Of a stretch of DNA of 64,000 nt, positions 11,691 to 22,919 are shown piece after piece. Under the pieces are notes generated by a model that saw only the letters and a list, made by a program, of their open reading frames with translations, was not told where the DNA came from and ran no database searches. Both the position numbers and the translations under genes were made by a program. The stretch lies in contig OY997591.1 of assembly GCA_963921825.1 (NCBI GenBank), positions 14,875,515 to 14,939,514 of the forward strand, read 5' to 3'. The number at the start of each line of letters is the position of its first letter. Within the stretch, counting starts at the first letter, position 1. The stretch comes from Erodium maritimum. Taxonomy: Eukaryota; Streptophyta; Magnoliopsida; Geraniales; Geraniaceae.

Positions 11691-12004
11691 TTTCCGGGAA
11701 AACCAGTCGAGATTCGACCGGATCCGTTGCAGACGAGGACAGGGACGGCAAGGGAGCTAGTTGAGGTCGCCGGACTCACACCGTATGGATGCTGGGACTC
11801 GTGGACCGCACCTCGGGAGCCGGAAGACGACGGTAACAGAGAACAGAGGGAGGTGCAGGGAGGGTCGACGCCAGACAAAGGTAGCGGGGCTCGGGCGGCG
11901 ACGTGTGGGACGTGGGAAGACGGCAACGAGAAGACCCTGGCTAGGGTAAGGAAGGAACCTCTGCAGCAGGGGTAGCGGAGCGTTTTTTCAATTTTACACC
12001 AATT

Positions 12005-12021
12005 TTTTTGTGAATTTATAT
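12005..12021 (+). repeat. Right 17-bp target-site duplication of the 9597 LINE
   Basis: Exact copy of 9580-9596. It is followed by host-like AT-rich sequence. Confidence 0.85.
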
Positions 12022-12881
12022 AAATTGTACACAAACCCGTTACTGTTTGTGTTACTAATATCATAATGATGAAAAATAAAAAGAATTGGGAAGAGACACA
12101 ACATATGGATATATGATAGGGGTGCAATAATTTAACACATATAGGTGCCATCACCATTGACTGAACGTTGTTTTGGAATCTTCTTCGAAGCTGTCTCACT
12201 TGCATGCGCAGTGCCTCCTTCTAGCTACTACTTGCTTCTTTCCCTATCGATGAACTTTTCATTCAACTTATTACGTAACGCTACGTGTCCCTCTCCATAT
12301 CCTGCTCCTGCTTCCTGCCCCAAAGGCAGTACACTGTTCATATCAAATGTAAAGTCCTCCACTCATTATCATGGAATCACATTTCAAGTCCCTCTTCTGT
12401 CCTTTACCCCTACACCCTTTTCATTATTGTCTAATTATTCACATCTTTCATACATAAATCATACCTATTTCTCCACATCTACCATTAGGATTGACATTTT
12501 CTTCTTGTATTTTCTACTTGGATATGCTTATCCAATCAACCTACATTGCCCACACAACAAAACCAAATACAAACATTTCATTCTCACTACACCAATCATT
12601 TCATCAACTCTTGCTACCACCAAACAGCTTTGCTACAACAAAATTAGATATGATCATCAACTCTTGCTACCACCAAACAGCTTTGCTACAACAAAATTAG
12701 ATATGATTATCCACTCGTACCTTTGTTTTTTTACAGAATTGTATTTTTGTTCCCTGGTATGTGAATTGGCATAACCAACAATGTCACTACAACACATATA
12801 ATATAAGTATATATAGACTAATACTCATAGCATGGCTTTAGTCAGGGAGAAAATGGAACATACGATAAATGCTGCTGAGGT
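12022..12881. other. Spacer downstream of the TSR2-like gene
   Basis: AT-rich, C/T-biased sequence that would include the 3' UTR of the minus-strand gene ending at 12882. A long open plus-strand frame (12145-12774) lacks any recognisable domain and is probably chance. A perfect 53-bp tandem duplication lies inside it. Confidence 0.5.
12601..12706 (+). repeat. Perfect 53-bp tandem duplication
   Basis: Two identical 53-bp units (12601-12653 and 12654-12706), starting tcatcaactcttgctaccac. The lack of divergence points to a recent slippage or repair event. Confidence 0.95.
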
Positions 12882-15800
12882 TCAGTTCAGCCTAATTCCT
12901 TCTGCCCCTTTTCTTTCTTCCTGTCCACCCTTCTGCATCTCTGGGATTTGGCTGGTGCTTCCACCAGTCATGTTTGATGTATCATCTTCTTCCATGCTAT
13001 CATCATCATCATCACTATTGCTATAAACCTGGCAGAGGATAGAACAGAGAATAAAACATAAGTCATTGTCGCTACCAATTGCTACCTTTTTAGTACTGTC
13101 ACTAAATAAATATATAGATTCAAGTACGTCGCTCCACTATTGCTCACCAGCATTAGAAACTTAATTGAGCCATTAGGCCCGTAAGGCCGTAACAGATAAC
13201 TGGTTGCAGTTGCTTTCTATGTTCTATCTTCCAAGAACAAAATAATTTACATCTTAATCACACGAAATGTTTAGTTCATAAGATGATGGGGGAGAAGAAA
13301 TACATGAGATGAAAGTAAGTCCTACTCGACGGCCACATACACCTCAGAAAACACCAAGACGGGTCAAAGCATCGACCAAGTGACCGAAGGCTGCATGAAA
13401 TATATATTGAAGAATATAAATGTTAGTCCTAATTATTTAGAAAATAGCTCCATACAAAATAGTAAACCTTACATGTCTGCTAGGCTTAGTACATCTAACA
13501 AGAACTCTATCCACAATTCACATTAAAACATTAATCACCAAAATTGTATTTTACTCAGAAGCTTTATTGCCCCAAATCACATACTATTATAAATGATCCG
13601 GTGTTTCTTTTAATGTCTAACATTGCATCACAGCAAATATTCATATGCAACCCCATATTGTCTTGTACTCAAACAATACTTTGCTGACCCAAGAAAGCAT
13701 TACATAGTACAATACGTAACATGATAGATTGTTTGCTTCACAAGAGAATAAATCAGGGGCATTATTGAGCTGGCTTAAAAGACATCTACCCAACAGACAA
13801 AAAGCCTCATACATTATTAGAAAATACCGATCCCAGTCTTTCTTCACTAACCTCCTTAGATCGATTCTAACAATACCAGACCAATGACATTAACGCAGTA
13901 CCATAGTGCTAGATTCCCATTATTATATTAAAAGATACAACTATTGCAATACATTGCATCAAAAACAGTTCCTAAGAAAATAATCAAGAGCACAAGCTTT
14001 CCATGGAAACTCTTTTTCTACCAATCATTACCTGTTTAGCATTTTGAGCTATTGGCTGAAGATTAGCTTCTCTCTGTTTCTGAGCTGAGTTACTATTACC
14101 TTGAGAACATTCTTCAAGCATAATCATCAATTTTTCTGCCACCTGAATAGCCAAAAAGATCAACAAAGATAAGTAGTCAATGATGTTTTTTACTGTACTG
14201 TGAAACTAGCTAAAAGCAAGCAAGAACAAGTAAGAGTTTGGAACTAGTAAGAGATGCAAGGACTAACCGTCATTATGTTAAAAGCTCAGCGAGTGCAAAT
14301 ACAAGAGATGCAACTTATAGGATAGGCTGATAACACTGATCCTTGCAAACCATTTTAAATTATACTTTCCCCTACAAAAGTTAGTTTCTTCCATATTAAC
14401 TGTATTGTGATGGTCGGGAATGTATACAATGTTTAACATTATCGGACAAAAGCTAGAATTAGACAGCTATGCAATTCTGAGCCCTCAATTATACCAAATG
14501 GTTATTAATAATAACTGAAAATGTAACACAATGGTATACATGGATAAATTAGGCAATTCAAAGTCTATGGTAATTAAAAATATGTATACCTCTTCAATGC
14601 TTCCATCATCAACTTCAGTATTGAGCAAAAACATGGGCTCTTCAAGAACGTTCTCCAAATCCTCAACATCAAGTCGTTCTAAAAGATGGAAAAACATATG
14701 CAACCAGCGACAGTCATACATATCTCAACAGGAAAATAATAAATGCAGCTCTCAACCATAAGTCAGACTCAAAACACAATTGAAACCAGTCAAACATAAA
14801 ACTGCTAATTTCAATTTGTAAAATACTTTTCACTACCAAATATTTTCTGAAGTCTTTATTCTAGAAAACAATCCCCTCAACCTGACACAAATAGAACAAT
14901 AATAACACAAGTAAATATCATCAATTTAAACCATACTACAACATCAATTTCTCAAAAAGCATTACACAAACAGTCAAATATGATCTCATTTCAATTTTGA
15001 AAAAAACCCCAATCATACCATTGGAAAGAGTGTACCATGAGAAGATATCAAAGGTTAAGTTGACCAGGAAAGAGGTGGGAGTTGCAGCCACCCCACCCAT
15101 TCTCAACAGCCATGCGACGGGCCGACCATCTTGACAACACCAAAACTATGTCTTCCCTGCATATGGTTGGATCTCCGAAGTGAGCGGTGGTGGAGGCCCA
15201 CTGCACCCTTTATTTACAACAGCCATTGACCTTTCTATAATCAATAAGGAAAAAAGACGGCAGAGAAAATCATTTTTTAAAAGATATAAAAAAGCTACAT
15301 TAAGTTAGATAGCAATCTAGTTATAGCGAGTTACACACTACAGAGCATTGGAAAAACACAAAATTCCTGAATTAGACAATTGGTAATGGGTACACCAGAA
15401 CATAATTACATAACCCGTATCTTTCATGGGAATGACAGAAAATAAGAGCTGATTATGCCATTGGGAAAACTTCAGTTCCTTTTCTCACATTCTATAAAAG
15501 GTATAGGTGAAAACTGTCAATCACTGTCAATGTCGAATTGGAATTGATTCATCCTGTATAACTTGTAGCACAACAACATTTCTACAATGCACTACAGGAA
15601 GACCTTGTATGGCTACTGAGAACAATAATAATGGCTTCAAAAACTAGCAGTTTTGAAGACCAAGAGTACATCCCTTGTAAACTTGTCAACATTTCCTAAT
15701 TTCATAATAATGTTGGATGAACAAACAGGTAATCAAGCATGACAAATCACAGCAAACAAACAGTCTCCTTATGTCCAACATTATCAAAACCACAATTTCT

Positions 15801-16077
15801 TAGAGAGAACAAAAAAAGACTTCAGCACATTCATGAAAACTAGGTTACTCTTTAGAGAGTATATCATATTGATTTTATAAATCACAGCCCCAAATTTTAA
15901 AAATCCTGATTCTAGACGCCGAAGGCTGAACCTCCAAACTAAATATCATTGTATATCTCCTTTGAAAGAGGAAGATTAAGTTACCGAAAGAGGGGCCGGA
16001 CGGCGGAGAGCAAGACGGCGACGTGGAGAAGGAGATGAGAGCTTCTCACTTGGTGAAGTGTTTGTTTGGATTTTCAT
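12882..16077 (-). pseudogene. TSR2: TSR2-like (WGG domain) ribosome-biogenesis gene, probably disrupted
   Basis: Minus-strand exons recognised from TSR2 (pre-rRNA-processing protein; in yeast it escorts Rps26 into the ribosome). Exon 15019-15200 carries the WGG core (IVLVLSRWSARRMAVENGWGG), then in the next frame FDIFSWYTLSN. Exon 14590-14678 reads ERLDVEDLENVLEEPMFLLN and continues TEVDDGSIEE. Exon 14032-14142 reads VAEKLMIMLEECSQGN, and exon 12882-13028 an acidic tail (VYSNSDDDDDSMEEDDTSNM) ending in a stop. All inner junctions have GT/AG sites and compatible phases. A possible first exon is 15985-16077 (MKIQTNTSPSEK). One frameshift lies in the WGG exon near 15055, a conserved residue pattern in that exon is altered (ARRM for ALQM), and the usual DGW-containing C-terminus is absent. 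I infer a decaying copy, but a sequencing error or a different splice choice could mimic this. It lies head-to-head with the CML at 16248. Confidence 0.65.
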
Positions 16078-16079
16078 GG

Positions 16080-16247
16080 GCTAATTGTCATGGGCCCGCT
16101 TAAATTAATTAATCGGTTATTTGGGTTGGGCCCATATCGAATAACTGAATTATAGGTAAATCAGTTACTAATCCCGTCTCATTTTGTTCCCTTCATCACA
16201 GATCTCAATAATTTTTTTGATCCTCCACTGCACTGTACCCACCGCCA
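16080..16247. promoter_or_regulatory. Shared promoter between TSR2-like gene and CML
   Basis: Only about 170 bp separate the possible TSR2 start codon (16077, minus) from the CML start (16248, plus). The gap holds two GGGCCC-type words (catgggcccgct near 16090 and ttgggcccatat near 16127). These match the TGGGCY 'site II' and GGCCCAWWW elements known from plant growth and ribosome-biogenesis promoters. A bidirectional promoter is an inference from layout and motifs. No clear TATA box faces the CML. Confidence 0.5.
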
Positions 16248-16739
16248 ATGGCCACCGATGAGTCGATCGCGGAGCAGAAACCGCCCGTGCAGATCGATAA
16301 CATGGAAGAGGTCCAGAAGATCTTCAACAGCATGGACACGGACGGCGACGGCTTGATCTCCGCCACCGAGCTCGCGTGCGTCCTCCAGGACCTCGGCGCC
16401 GCCTACGCCTCCGCCGACATCACGGAAGTCATGAATGATCTCGACACCGACCGAGACGGATTCATCAACATCTCGGAATTCGCTAACTTCTGCGGTACCG
16501 GCGACGCTGACGGTGAAGGCGGCGTGTCCGAGCTCCGCGACGCCTTCGAACTGTACGATCAGGACCACAACGGCCTGATCTCCGACGCCGAGCTCCACCT
16601 GGTTCTGAACCGGCTGGGAATCGCCTGCTCTGTGGAAGATTGCGGTCGCAAGATAGCCTCCGTGGATTCCGACGGCGACGGCAATGTTAATTTCGAGGAG
16701 TTCCAGAAGATGATGACCGGTAGCAAGCAATCCGGGTGA
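16248..16739 (+). CDS. Calmodulin-like protein, four EF-hands (CML26/27 type)
   Basis: Intronless 163-residue protein with four canonical EF-hand loops: residues 30-41 (DTDGDGLISATE), 66-77 (DTDRDGFINISE), 104-115 (DQDHNGLISDAE) and 140-151 (DSDGDGNVNFEE). Each has Asp/Asn at positions 1, 3 and 5, Gly at 6 and Glu at 12, so all four should bind calcium. The N-terminal 17 residues are a variable extension. The linker between hands 2 and 3 is a short Gly/Asp-rich loop. The stretch RLGIACSVEDCGRKI and the ending FQKMM resemble Arabidopsis CML26/CML27. There is no signal peptide or lipid-anchor motif, so a cytosolic/nuclear calcium sensor is expected. The start ccaATGGCC has good plant context. 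The codons are GC-rich, unlike the AT-rich flanks. Its nearest paralog is at 29186-29665. Length and motifs are complete and the gene looks functional. Confidence 0.95.
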   Translation: MATDESIAEQKPPVQIDNMEEVQKIFNSMDTDGDGLISATELACVLQDLGAAYASADITEVMNDLDTDRDGFINISEFANFCGTGDADGEGGVSELRDAFELYDQDHNGLISDAELHLVLNRLGIACSVEDCGRKIASVDSDGDGNVNFEEFQKMMTGSKQSG

Positions 16740-17338
16740 TGTGGTCCCATTGAATCTCCCGTGTACGCGCCTACACAGTAATATCGTTAATTCTTCTAGA
16801 ATGACTCTTACTTCTGGTTTTGAATAATAGTTCCAATTTGGAAAAATAATAAAGGAAGTTGTGGCATTTGTGCAACTGTTTGTGTTTCTGGATAGATTAG
16901 CTGGGAAGAGACTTCCACAGAGTCAGCTGAGAATCGATATGTTTGACCAAAACCCGTGTAGGAAATAGAAATCATGCCGTAAATGACCCTAGTTTTCAAC
17001 GATGCTTTTTAGTTTTTTTGTTTTTGTTTTTGGAAAGAGCGATGCTTTTTTTAGTTTGATTCAGTAAAATTCAGCTATAACTATGGTACGAGCACGGTTG
17101 TAAAAATCCCCGTTTAATTTGTTTAGATCCATGTCTATATCTTAGAATTTGTAAAAACGTATGATTTGTCGTCTCGTCTAAGCTTTAAATTTGAAAATCA
17201 TCCGACTTATCATCATGTCTGATTAGTCCGAAACTTGGGACCCTGATTTATAAAATTAGACTTTTAAAATAGAGATGAAAAACTAAGAGACACAATATGG
17301 TTGTAATGGTCTTTAATTTCCTGATAAAAAGAATATGG
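16740..17338. other. 3' flank of first CML, similar to 29666-29985
   Basis: Segments such as aataataaaggaagttgtgg (about 16845) and gtttgaccaaaacccg (about 16939) recur in order downstream of the second CML, so the duplicated block extends at least 200 bp past the stop codon. The rest is AT-rich spacer with no gene seen. Confidence 0.7.
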
Positions 17339-17344
17339 GACGTG

Positions 17345-19700
17345 TCCTTCTTTTTTACCAAAAATTGTAATTTCATTAATTAGACTTCAATCTAACAAAG
17401 AAAGTGCATCAGAGAAACCCTTGACCATAGTAGAAGAGCTACTTCATAGTAGCGAGCCCCTAAGGTCTGTCTACGCATAACTTTGTGACAAAAAAACCTG
17501 AAGCGGCTTGTTGGGGAGCCATAAAGACGAACAAAAAGTAAATAACAATGAAATCGATGTCTGCTGCTCAAGGTCTTGCCTAATTGTTGCATATTCTATA
17601 GAATGCTACCGAACCTACTGACATCAGCTTCCAAGGGAGGCAGAGCTCTTCCCAAGGACTCCTTCCAGGATCAGTCCCTAGAGCATTGTATCCCTTTCAT
17701 TCCTCCATTCGGGCCATCTTCCCGGCCCGGTCTTGATCATCTTGGGGTTCCCCTACATAACCTCGTTGCACCCCCCACCTCCTGACCCACAACTAGACTC
17801 AACTCCAGCTCCAAGTCCAATGTTATCTCTGTGCACAAGCAAGCGTGGGGGTCGGCTCTACTGCCCTTGACAGGTTGGCAAATCACCAAGTTCTTCCAAC
17901 CTAGGTCAACCAGTCGGGGTTGAGAGACCCGCCGAGGGCTCACACCCTGAGGTGCAGTAGCCGAGGATACAATTGGTCCCCTGCCCGGAGACAAGGAAGC
18001 CTGAGGTGTAGAATTCAAGGACACCGATCTGCGGGGAGTTCGATCCTCCCAGTTCATCGTGTACGTCGTCAAGGTGGCAGTCCTTTTGATACTCCAAGAC
18101 GGAGGATTCCAATTTGGGCTTACCCACCAACTCCCAATCACAATCAGCTAGCATGTGACCAATCAGGCCGTAGTTAAAGCAAAAGACGGGGAGTTTGGTA
18201 CAGGTAAGAGTGACACAGATCGGCTCGGGGAATATCGGAATCGGAGCCGGAGCTGAAGGCGAATAAGGCGCTCCACAAGGTACCAAAAGTGGACTTTCAC
18301 TACACCGCCGCGGTAGATCCCCCATTGGTCACACAGGCTCTAGACACATAGTTCTAGAGTCGAGCTGATCGTCTCTCCTGTGGTTTTGGTGCGCACTATC
18401 GGAGGGAGGCCGTAGGCGTACACCCATAAGTATAGGTGGTGCAGGGATGGAGGCTCACTAGGCATGGGGTCCAAATCAGCTAACAGGAGGGGGCGACCGT
18501 CAAAGCACCATGGCTCGTTCCGACGAACCCATGATCGTGTCGCCGCTATCTCGAAGTAAAAACCGAACACCCCCTGCCTGATGTCCTTTATGACCAAACC
18601 CTCAGTCGACTTCCCCCAACCCCGAGAGATTATCCGGAGAAGGGCCTCCTTGTGGGGTGGCTTGGAGGTCCATAGTTTGCCCAGCATGGCAAACTATTTT
18701 TGTGCAAGGACCGACGGGTTCATCGGAAAGTACGAGACTTCAACCACCTCATCTTCCTCCTCATCCAACGAGCAGGCCGAGAGGCCATCTGGGAGATTGA
18801 GTAGATTGGGCTCTAGCGACGCAGGCAACTTCGACGTCTTCAAGGCAGTCCCGGTGTCTTTGGGCTTGAAAGATGTGCGGCGGTGGACCATACCCAGCGG
18901 AGGAGAGAGTAACACCGAAATCGTCGGCACCCGATTACCATTGGGGATGATGATCCCCTCACATAGGTCTTCCATCTTGTTCTGACTTGGTTCCTCCATC
19001 TCCGTATCGATCATGGGGGTCTTCCCGCGATATGGGTCTCTAAACAGTGGAGGTGGTGGGACAGAGACAGGAACCTCCAGAACCTTGCGTAACTTATGGT
19101 TGAAGCTAGGGTTTTGGGCATGAAGGGGCGACTGTCCACCGGATCAGACAAGCTTGGGGAGAATGCTCCCTCCCTCCTGAGGGGATCAAACGGTATGGAC
19201 GACCGCAGAAGCCCCTGTTCCACCCTGGCTCGTAGAGGAATACAGGCCAGAGTAGATGACGTAGTCACCGTCGATTGCAGCATGCCAGGAGCGCGAGGTT
19301 CCGGTGGTAGTTGATGAGCTGAGGCAATCGTTGGAGCCCGAGACGGAGGCGAGGCGACATGATTGATCGTCAGTGATGGAGACGTCAAAACCCTAACAAG
19401 AGAAGACGTTATGGTTTTAGAATTGAGAGGACGGCCCCGTCGTGGCTTCACTAGTGGTTCGGAAGAGCCCAGAGAAAAGGTCGGGGACACCACTGGCGTT
19501 GGAGTCGAGAGAAGACATGTGGAAGAAGAAGGGAATGGACAATATCCCATTTCCAGGGTATGAGTTCATGTGGTGTAGGGGGAAGTAGTAGGGCAGTCGT
19601 GTGGAATCATAGTTGGACATGGCTTTGATCTTTCATGCTCTCTACATGGCTTTCCTTGGATTAGAACTCTGAAATTTTCACGTCTCATCATATTCAGATC
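17345..19700 (-). mobile_element. LINE ORF1 region, minus strand (DUF4283 + degenerate knuckle), no RT
   Basis: A T-rich 3' end near 17349-17356 starts a minus-strand element. Minus frames give an N-terminal region rich in Ser/Pro (19550-19011), then an acidic stretch (LDEEEDEVVEVSYFPMNPSVLA, 19014-18694). Next comes the DUF4283-like domain (EALLRIISRGWGKSTEGLVI, then GVFGFYFEIAATRSWVRRNEPW, then GRPLLLADLDPM, 18687-18340) and a knuckle start (LPVFCFNYGLIGHMLADCDW, 18325-17906) in which the second Cys is replaced by Tyr. Several frame changes show decay. There is no ORF2 on this strand; the RT beyond 19780 runs in the opposite direction. No clean target duplication was found. Confidence 0.7.
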
Positions 19701-19734
19701 CTCCTTACCATTGATGTCTACCCCCACTCTTCTT

Positions 19735-19760
19735 CCCCCCCCCCCCCCCCTCCCACCCCC
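19735..19760 (+). repeat. Homopolymer C run
   Basis: A C-run of about 18 with further C-rich sequence lies at the boundary between two oppositely oriented LINE remnants. Its exact length is error-prone in any assembly. Confidence 0.8.
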
Positions 19761-19779
19761 CGTCGACCCCTTTCCAGAG

Positions 19780-22327
19780 ATCGCGTTTTGAGAATGTGTG
19801 GCATCAGGACTTCAGAATATTGGTAGGATATCTTTCAAGAAAACCTTAACCATGTTCGATGGTGTAAGTAGACCATTTCCATCCTAAATGGTTGCACGGA
19901 TAGAGCCATAATGTATCTTTGGGAAGCTATTCAACGTCAATATGAGGTTGTCTGGGCCGACAAATCCCCAGGACCTGATGGGCTGAACCCGAACTTCTTC
20001 CAACATTACTGGCCAATGGTCCAAGGTGTAGTAATCAGGTGTATCTAACAAACCGTGGTAGATTTTACCTTGGAGATAGCTCTAAACAAGACCACTCTGA
20101 TCTTTCTCCCCAAGAAATCAGATTCTGAATTCGTGACGGATATGGACCGATTGTCCTATGAAATGTTGTCTTTTGGATCCTCTCTAAACTCCTCTCGAAC
20201 ATACTGAAATTGCTCCTATCGGCCATTATAGCCCAACCTCTAGATGTTTGTTTAGGCTCTAGAGGCTGGCTAACGATATCCCCATTTTGTGGGGTCTAGC
20301 TAAGGAGCTCTCATGCCAGGTTGGTCCATCCATGATAATGTTTTTATTTCCTCAAAAATTATTCACTATCTTGGTAGGAAACCCGAGGATGTATGAGATT
20401 CATGGCCCTCAATATCGACATGACAAAGACATACGATAAGGTGGAAAGACTTTTCATCTTGTTAGTAATGCAGAAATTCGGGTTCTCCATCAAGTGGTTG
20501 GCATTGATGAAGGTCTATATGGGGTCAATGTCTTATAAATTTACTTCGAGGGCTGGGAGATGCCCTTCATTATACCGACCAAGGGCATTAGATAGGGTGA
20601 CCAACTCTCCCGTACTTATTTCTTTTATGTATGGAGGTTTTTCCCATATTGATTTCTGAGGCAGAATATGAAGGATTCATCCGTGGACATATTATAGCCA
20701 AGGGCGTCCCCGCCATTACACATATGTTTTTTTACAGAAGATTGTTATATCTTTTATCGAATAACGGTGGAAGAAACTGGTCAAGTCTGGGATATCCTTT
20801 AAACCTTTAGTAATCTCCCCGAGTAACTACTCAATACCCAAAAGCCTTATATATTATTTATCACCAACACCCCTCATCCACTCACCAGGCTTGATGTGAG
20901 GTACTGAACAGTCAAGAAACCTCGAAGGCGTCTATGTATTGAGGTCCCCAATATGGTAGGATATATCCAAAAAACGAGTATGGCGTATTTGAGTGATCGT
21001 GTCCTCACCCTATTCGGTCCTAGGATGGACAATTCCTTTCCTCCATGGGCATTGAGGTCATGATCCGTTATGTCCACTACCCCTTCCACATATGTGAAAT
21101 CGGTCTTCCGCCTACCTAAGAATATCATTAAAAAGATCCACATCGCTCTTGCTAAGTTATGGTGTTACATCTCTTCGGCCACAACCCAACCGATCATTTG
21201 ACAAGATTAGGGGAAATTATGTAAACCTAAGGTTCTATACGACATGGGTTTTTGGAACCTCAATGACACCAATCTAGCCCTATTAGCAAGAAAGTTTGGA
21301 ACCTTATAGCTCATCCGAAGCCATTGATCGCTAGGGTGATCATAGCTAGTACTACCCCAAGGGAGACTTTCTCTTGGAAAAGATTGGTCTAAATCCGAGA
21401 TATATATGGGCCAATGTTTTTTCTACTCAGTGAATGATGAATCACGCCTTAGGCGCACAATTAGATCGAGTTCTAACTCAAAGTTTCTTGACTCCCTGTG
21501 GCTCTTGGAAGAGGATCCAAGGGTCCAAACAAGTCCCTGGCGCTTCTTAACGCCACAATGGCCAACTTAATGGTGATTGATAGTCGCTTTTGGGATATCG
21601 AGCTAATCAGTGACATTTTCGACCATCGAGACCAACATACGGGCGATATTGGGTCTTAGGAAGGATGTGTAACTATTCGAATGAAGCCGTGTATAGATAA
21701 CTACGGGACAAACGAACCCACATTGCACCACCTATAAACACTCTATAGTGAACTAACTTATGATCTATCTTGGCTCCAGGTATTTCTATGGATGGCTCTT
21801 ATAGATTATCTCTAGGTTGCGGATCGACCACATCAGCGCTTTGTTCTCATCTCTCTCATGCTCAATGTGCGGAAATAAGAGGGAAACGATGACTCATATA
21901 CTTATCTAATGCCCATTTGTTAAAGCATGTTGGACTCGACATGGTAGTCTCTTAGAACCACTAGAAAGGCTTACCTTCCCAAGTTGGTGGACCTCGGTTA
22001 CCGTAGGGCTAACAGAGATAGCATCGCATGCAGGCTTGTTTGGCTTTACAGGACCCGGAAGTCACGGAATACTTGTGTCTAAGGTAATATCTACAGCAAT
22101 TGAGGTTGAGTATGCAACTACAAGTAATTGAATAGCCTAGAAGGACGCCTTATCTTAGCGTAGGTCACCCTCGACACTACTTAGGGCCTTTCGTGAAGTC
22201 ATGTGGTCTCTCCCCCCAGCTATAAAAAAGTTAATGTGGGTGGGGGAACGTTTCATGATACTAACAATCGGTTCATGACATTATCTGTCGCTTGAATGCA
22301 CTTCATTCATTTGTGCTAAAAAAATAC
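19780..22327 (+). mobile_element. LINE ORF2 remnant, plus strand (RT to 3' end)
   Basis: The longest open piece (20393-20659) is RT palm: MALNIDMTKTYDKVERLF, then FGFSIKWLALMKVYMGSMSY, then a GDPLSP-equivalent region and FMYGGFSHI. Upstream, about 19860-20330, other frames read like the RT start (GPDGLNPNFFQHYWPM). Downstream, about 21060-21600 resembles the region after RT (IALAKLWCYISS, IWANVF). The element ends in an A-run near 22319-22325. Many stops and frameshifts make it old. It lies head-to-head with the minus-strand ORF1 remnant. Confidence 0.7.
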
Positions 22328-22919
22328 TGTTACACTTTACTAAAATTGATCAGATATTTACGATCCATGCAAAGATAATAACATTGATCACTAATCTGTT
22401 ACACTATAAAATTTAAAGGTAACTCGATGTCATAACCTTGACTTTTTGTTTATTACTAAATCATAACCCAAGCAAAGGTTGGTTCTCATATCATAACATT
22501 GACCACGTTTGTCATTTTCCGTCCTCAAGTTTAACAGTCGTTTACTGAGTAACAAGAAAATTTGATAAGTCAGGGGTTATGATTTGAGAATAAACGAAGG
22601 GTTTACCTTATGACATCAGGTTTTCTCATGATATTTCAAGAATGTTTTAGAGGCACGTGACAAGCATGTGACTGGTATTTTATGGAGTCAGTCACACTTA
22701 ACAGATTTTGATACATTTTAAAATTTAAATTTGTCGAACTTATTGCGGAGAAGAAATCAAATAGAAACCACCTCTTAACGTAAAAACCGTGTGAACCAAT
22801 CCCAAACCATCCAATTTAAGAATGGATGCATGAGACGCAATTGAGTTGTTGACTGAAAAAATAGCATTTTTTTGTAAGTTGTAGGGTTTTTTTATAATAA
22901 AATTATCATATATGTTTTT
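22328..22919. other. AT-rich spacer with a small inverted repeat
   Basis: Around 22430-22625, gatgtcataacc on the left and its inverted counterpart ttatgacatcag on the right enclose repeated tcataac words. This suggests a ~200-bp MITE of the same phrase-repeat style as the larger elements, but its ends are not clean. No gene was seen. Confidence 0.4.

Larger units (their letters stand above)
9597..12004 (-). mobile_element. ORF1-only LINE (2408 bp), minus strand, perfect 17-bp TSD
   Basis: A T-run at 9597-9604 (the antisense of an A-tail) and a 17-bp duplication on both sides delimit a complete insertion. Read on the minus strand it has a GC-rich 5' leader (12004 to about 11700), an ORF1 with DUF4283 and a zinc knuckle, and a ~350-bp 3' region (9605-9980). 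That 3' region is also found at 46681-47014: both read CLEF-----LL-VHERWA-YGR in a shadow frame. There is no endonuclease or reverse-transcriptase sequence. The element therefore either lost ORF2 before insertion or belongs to an ORF1-only line that uses another LINE's enzymes. Confidence 0.85.

Noticed and set aside
12145-12774. 209-codon plus-strand frame
   Set aside because: It spans a 53-bp tandem duplication (not a multiple of three) and has low-complexity Ser/Thr/Tyr-rich sequence with no domain. It sits where the 3' UTR of the minus-strand gene is expected. A chance frame is likeliest.
16179-16730. 183-codon open frame antisense to the first CML
   Set aside because: It mirrors the GC-rich codons of a certain gene on the other strand (GDQAV, GVEIIHDFRDV-like antisense of EF-hands). 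The same shadow appears at 29168-29530 under the paralog.
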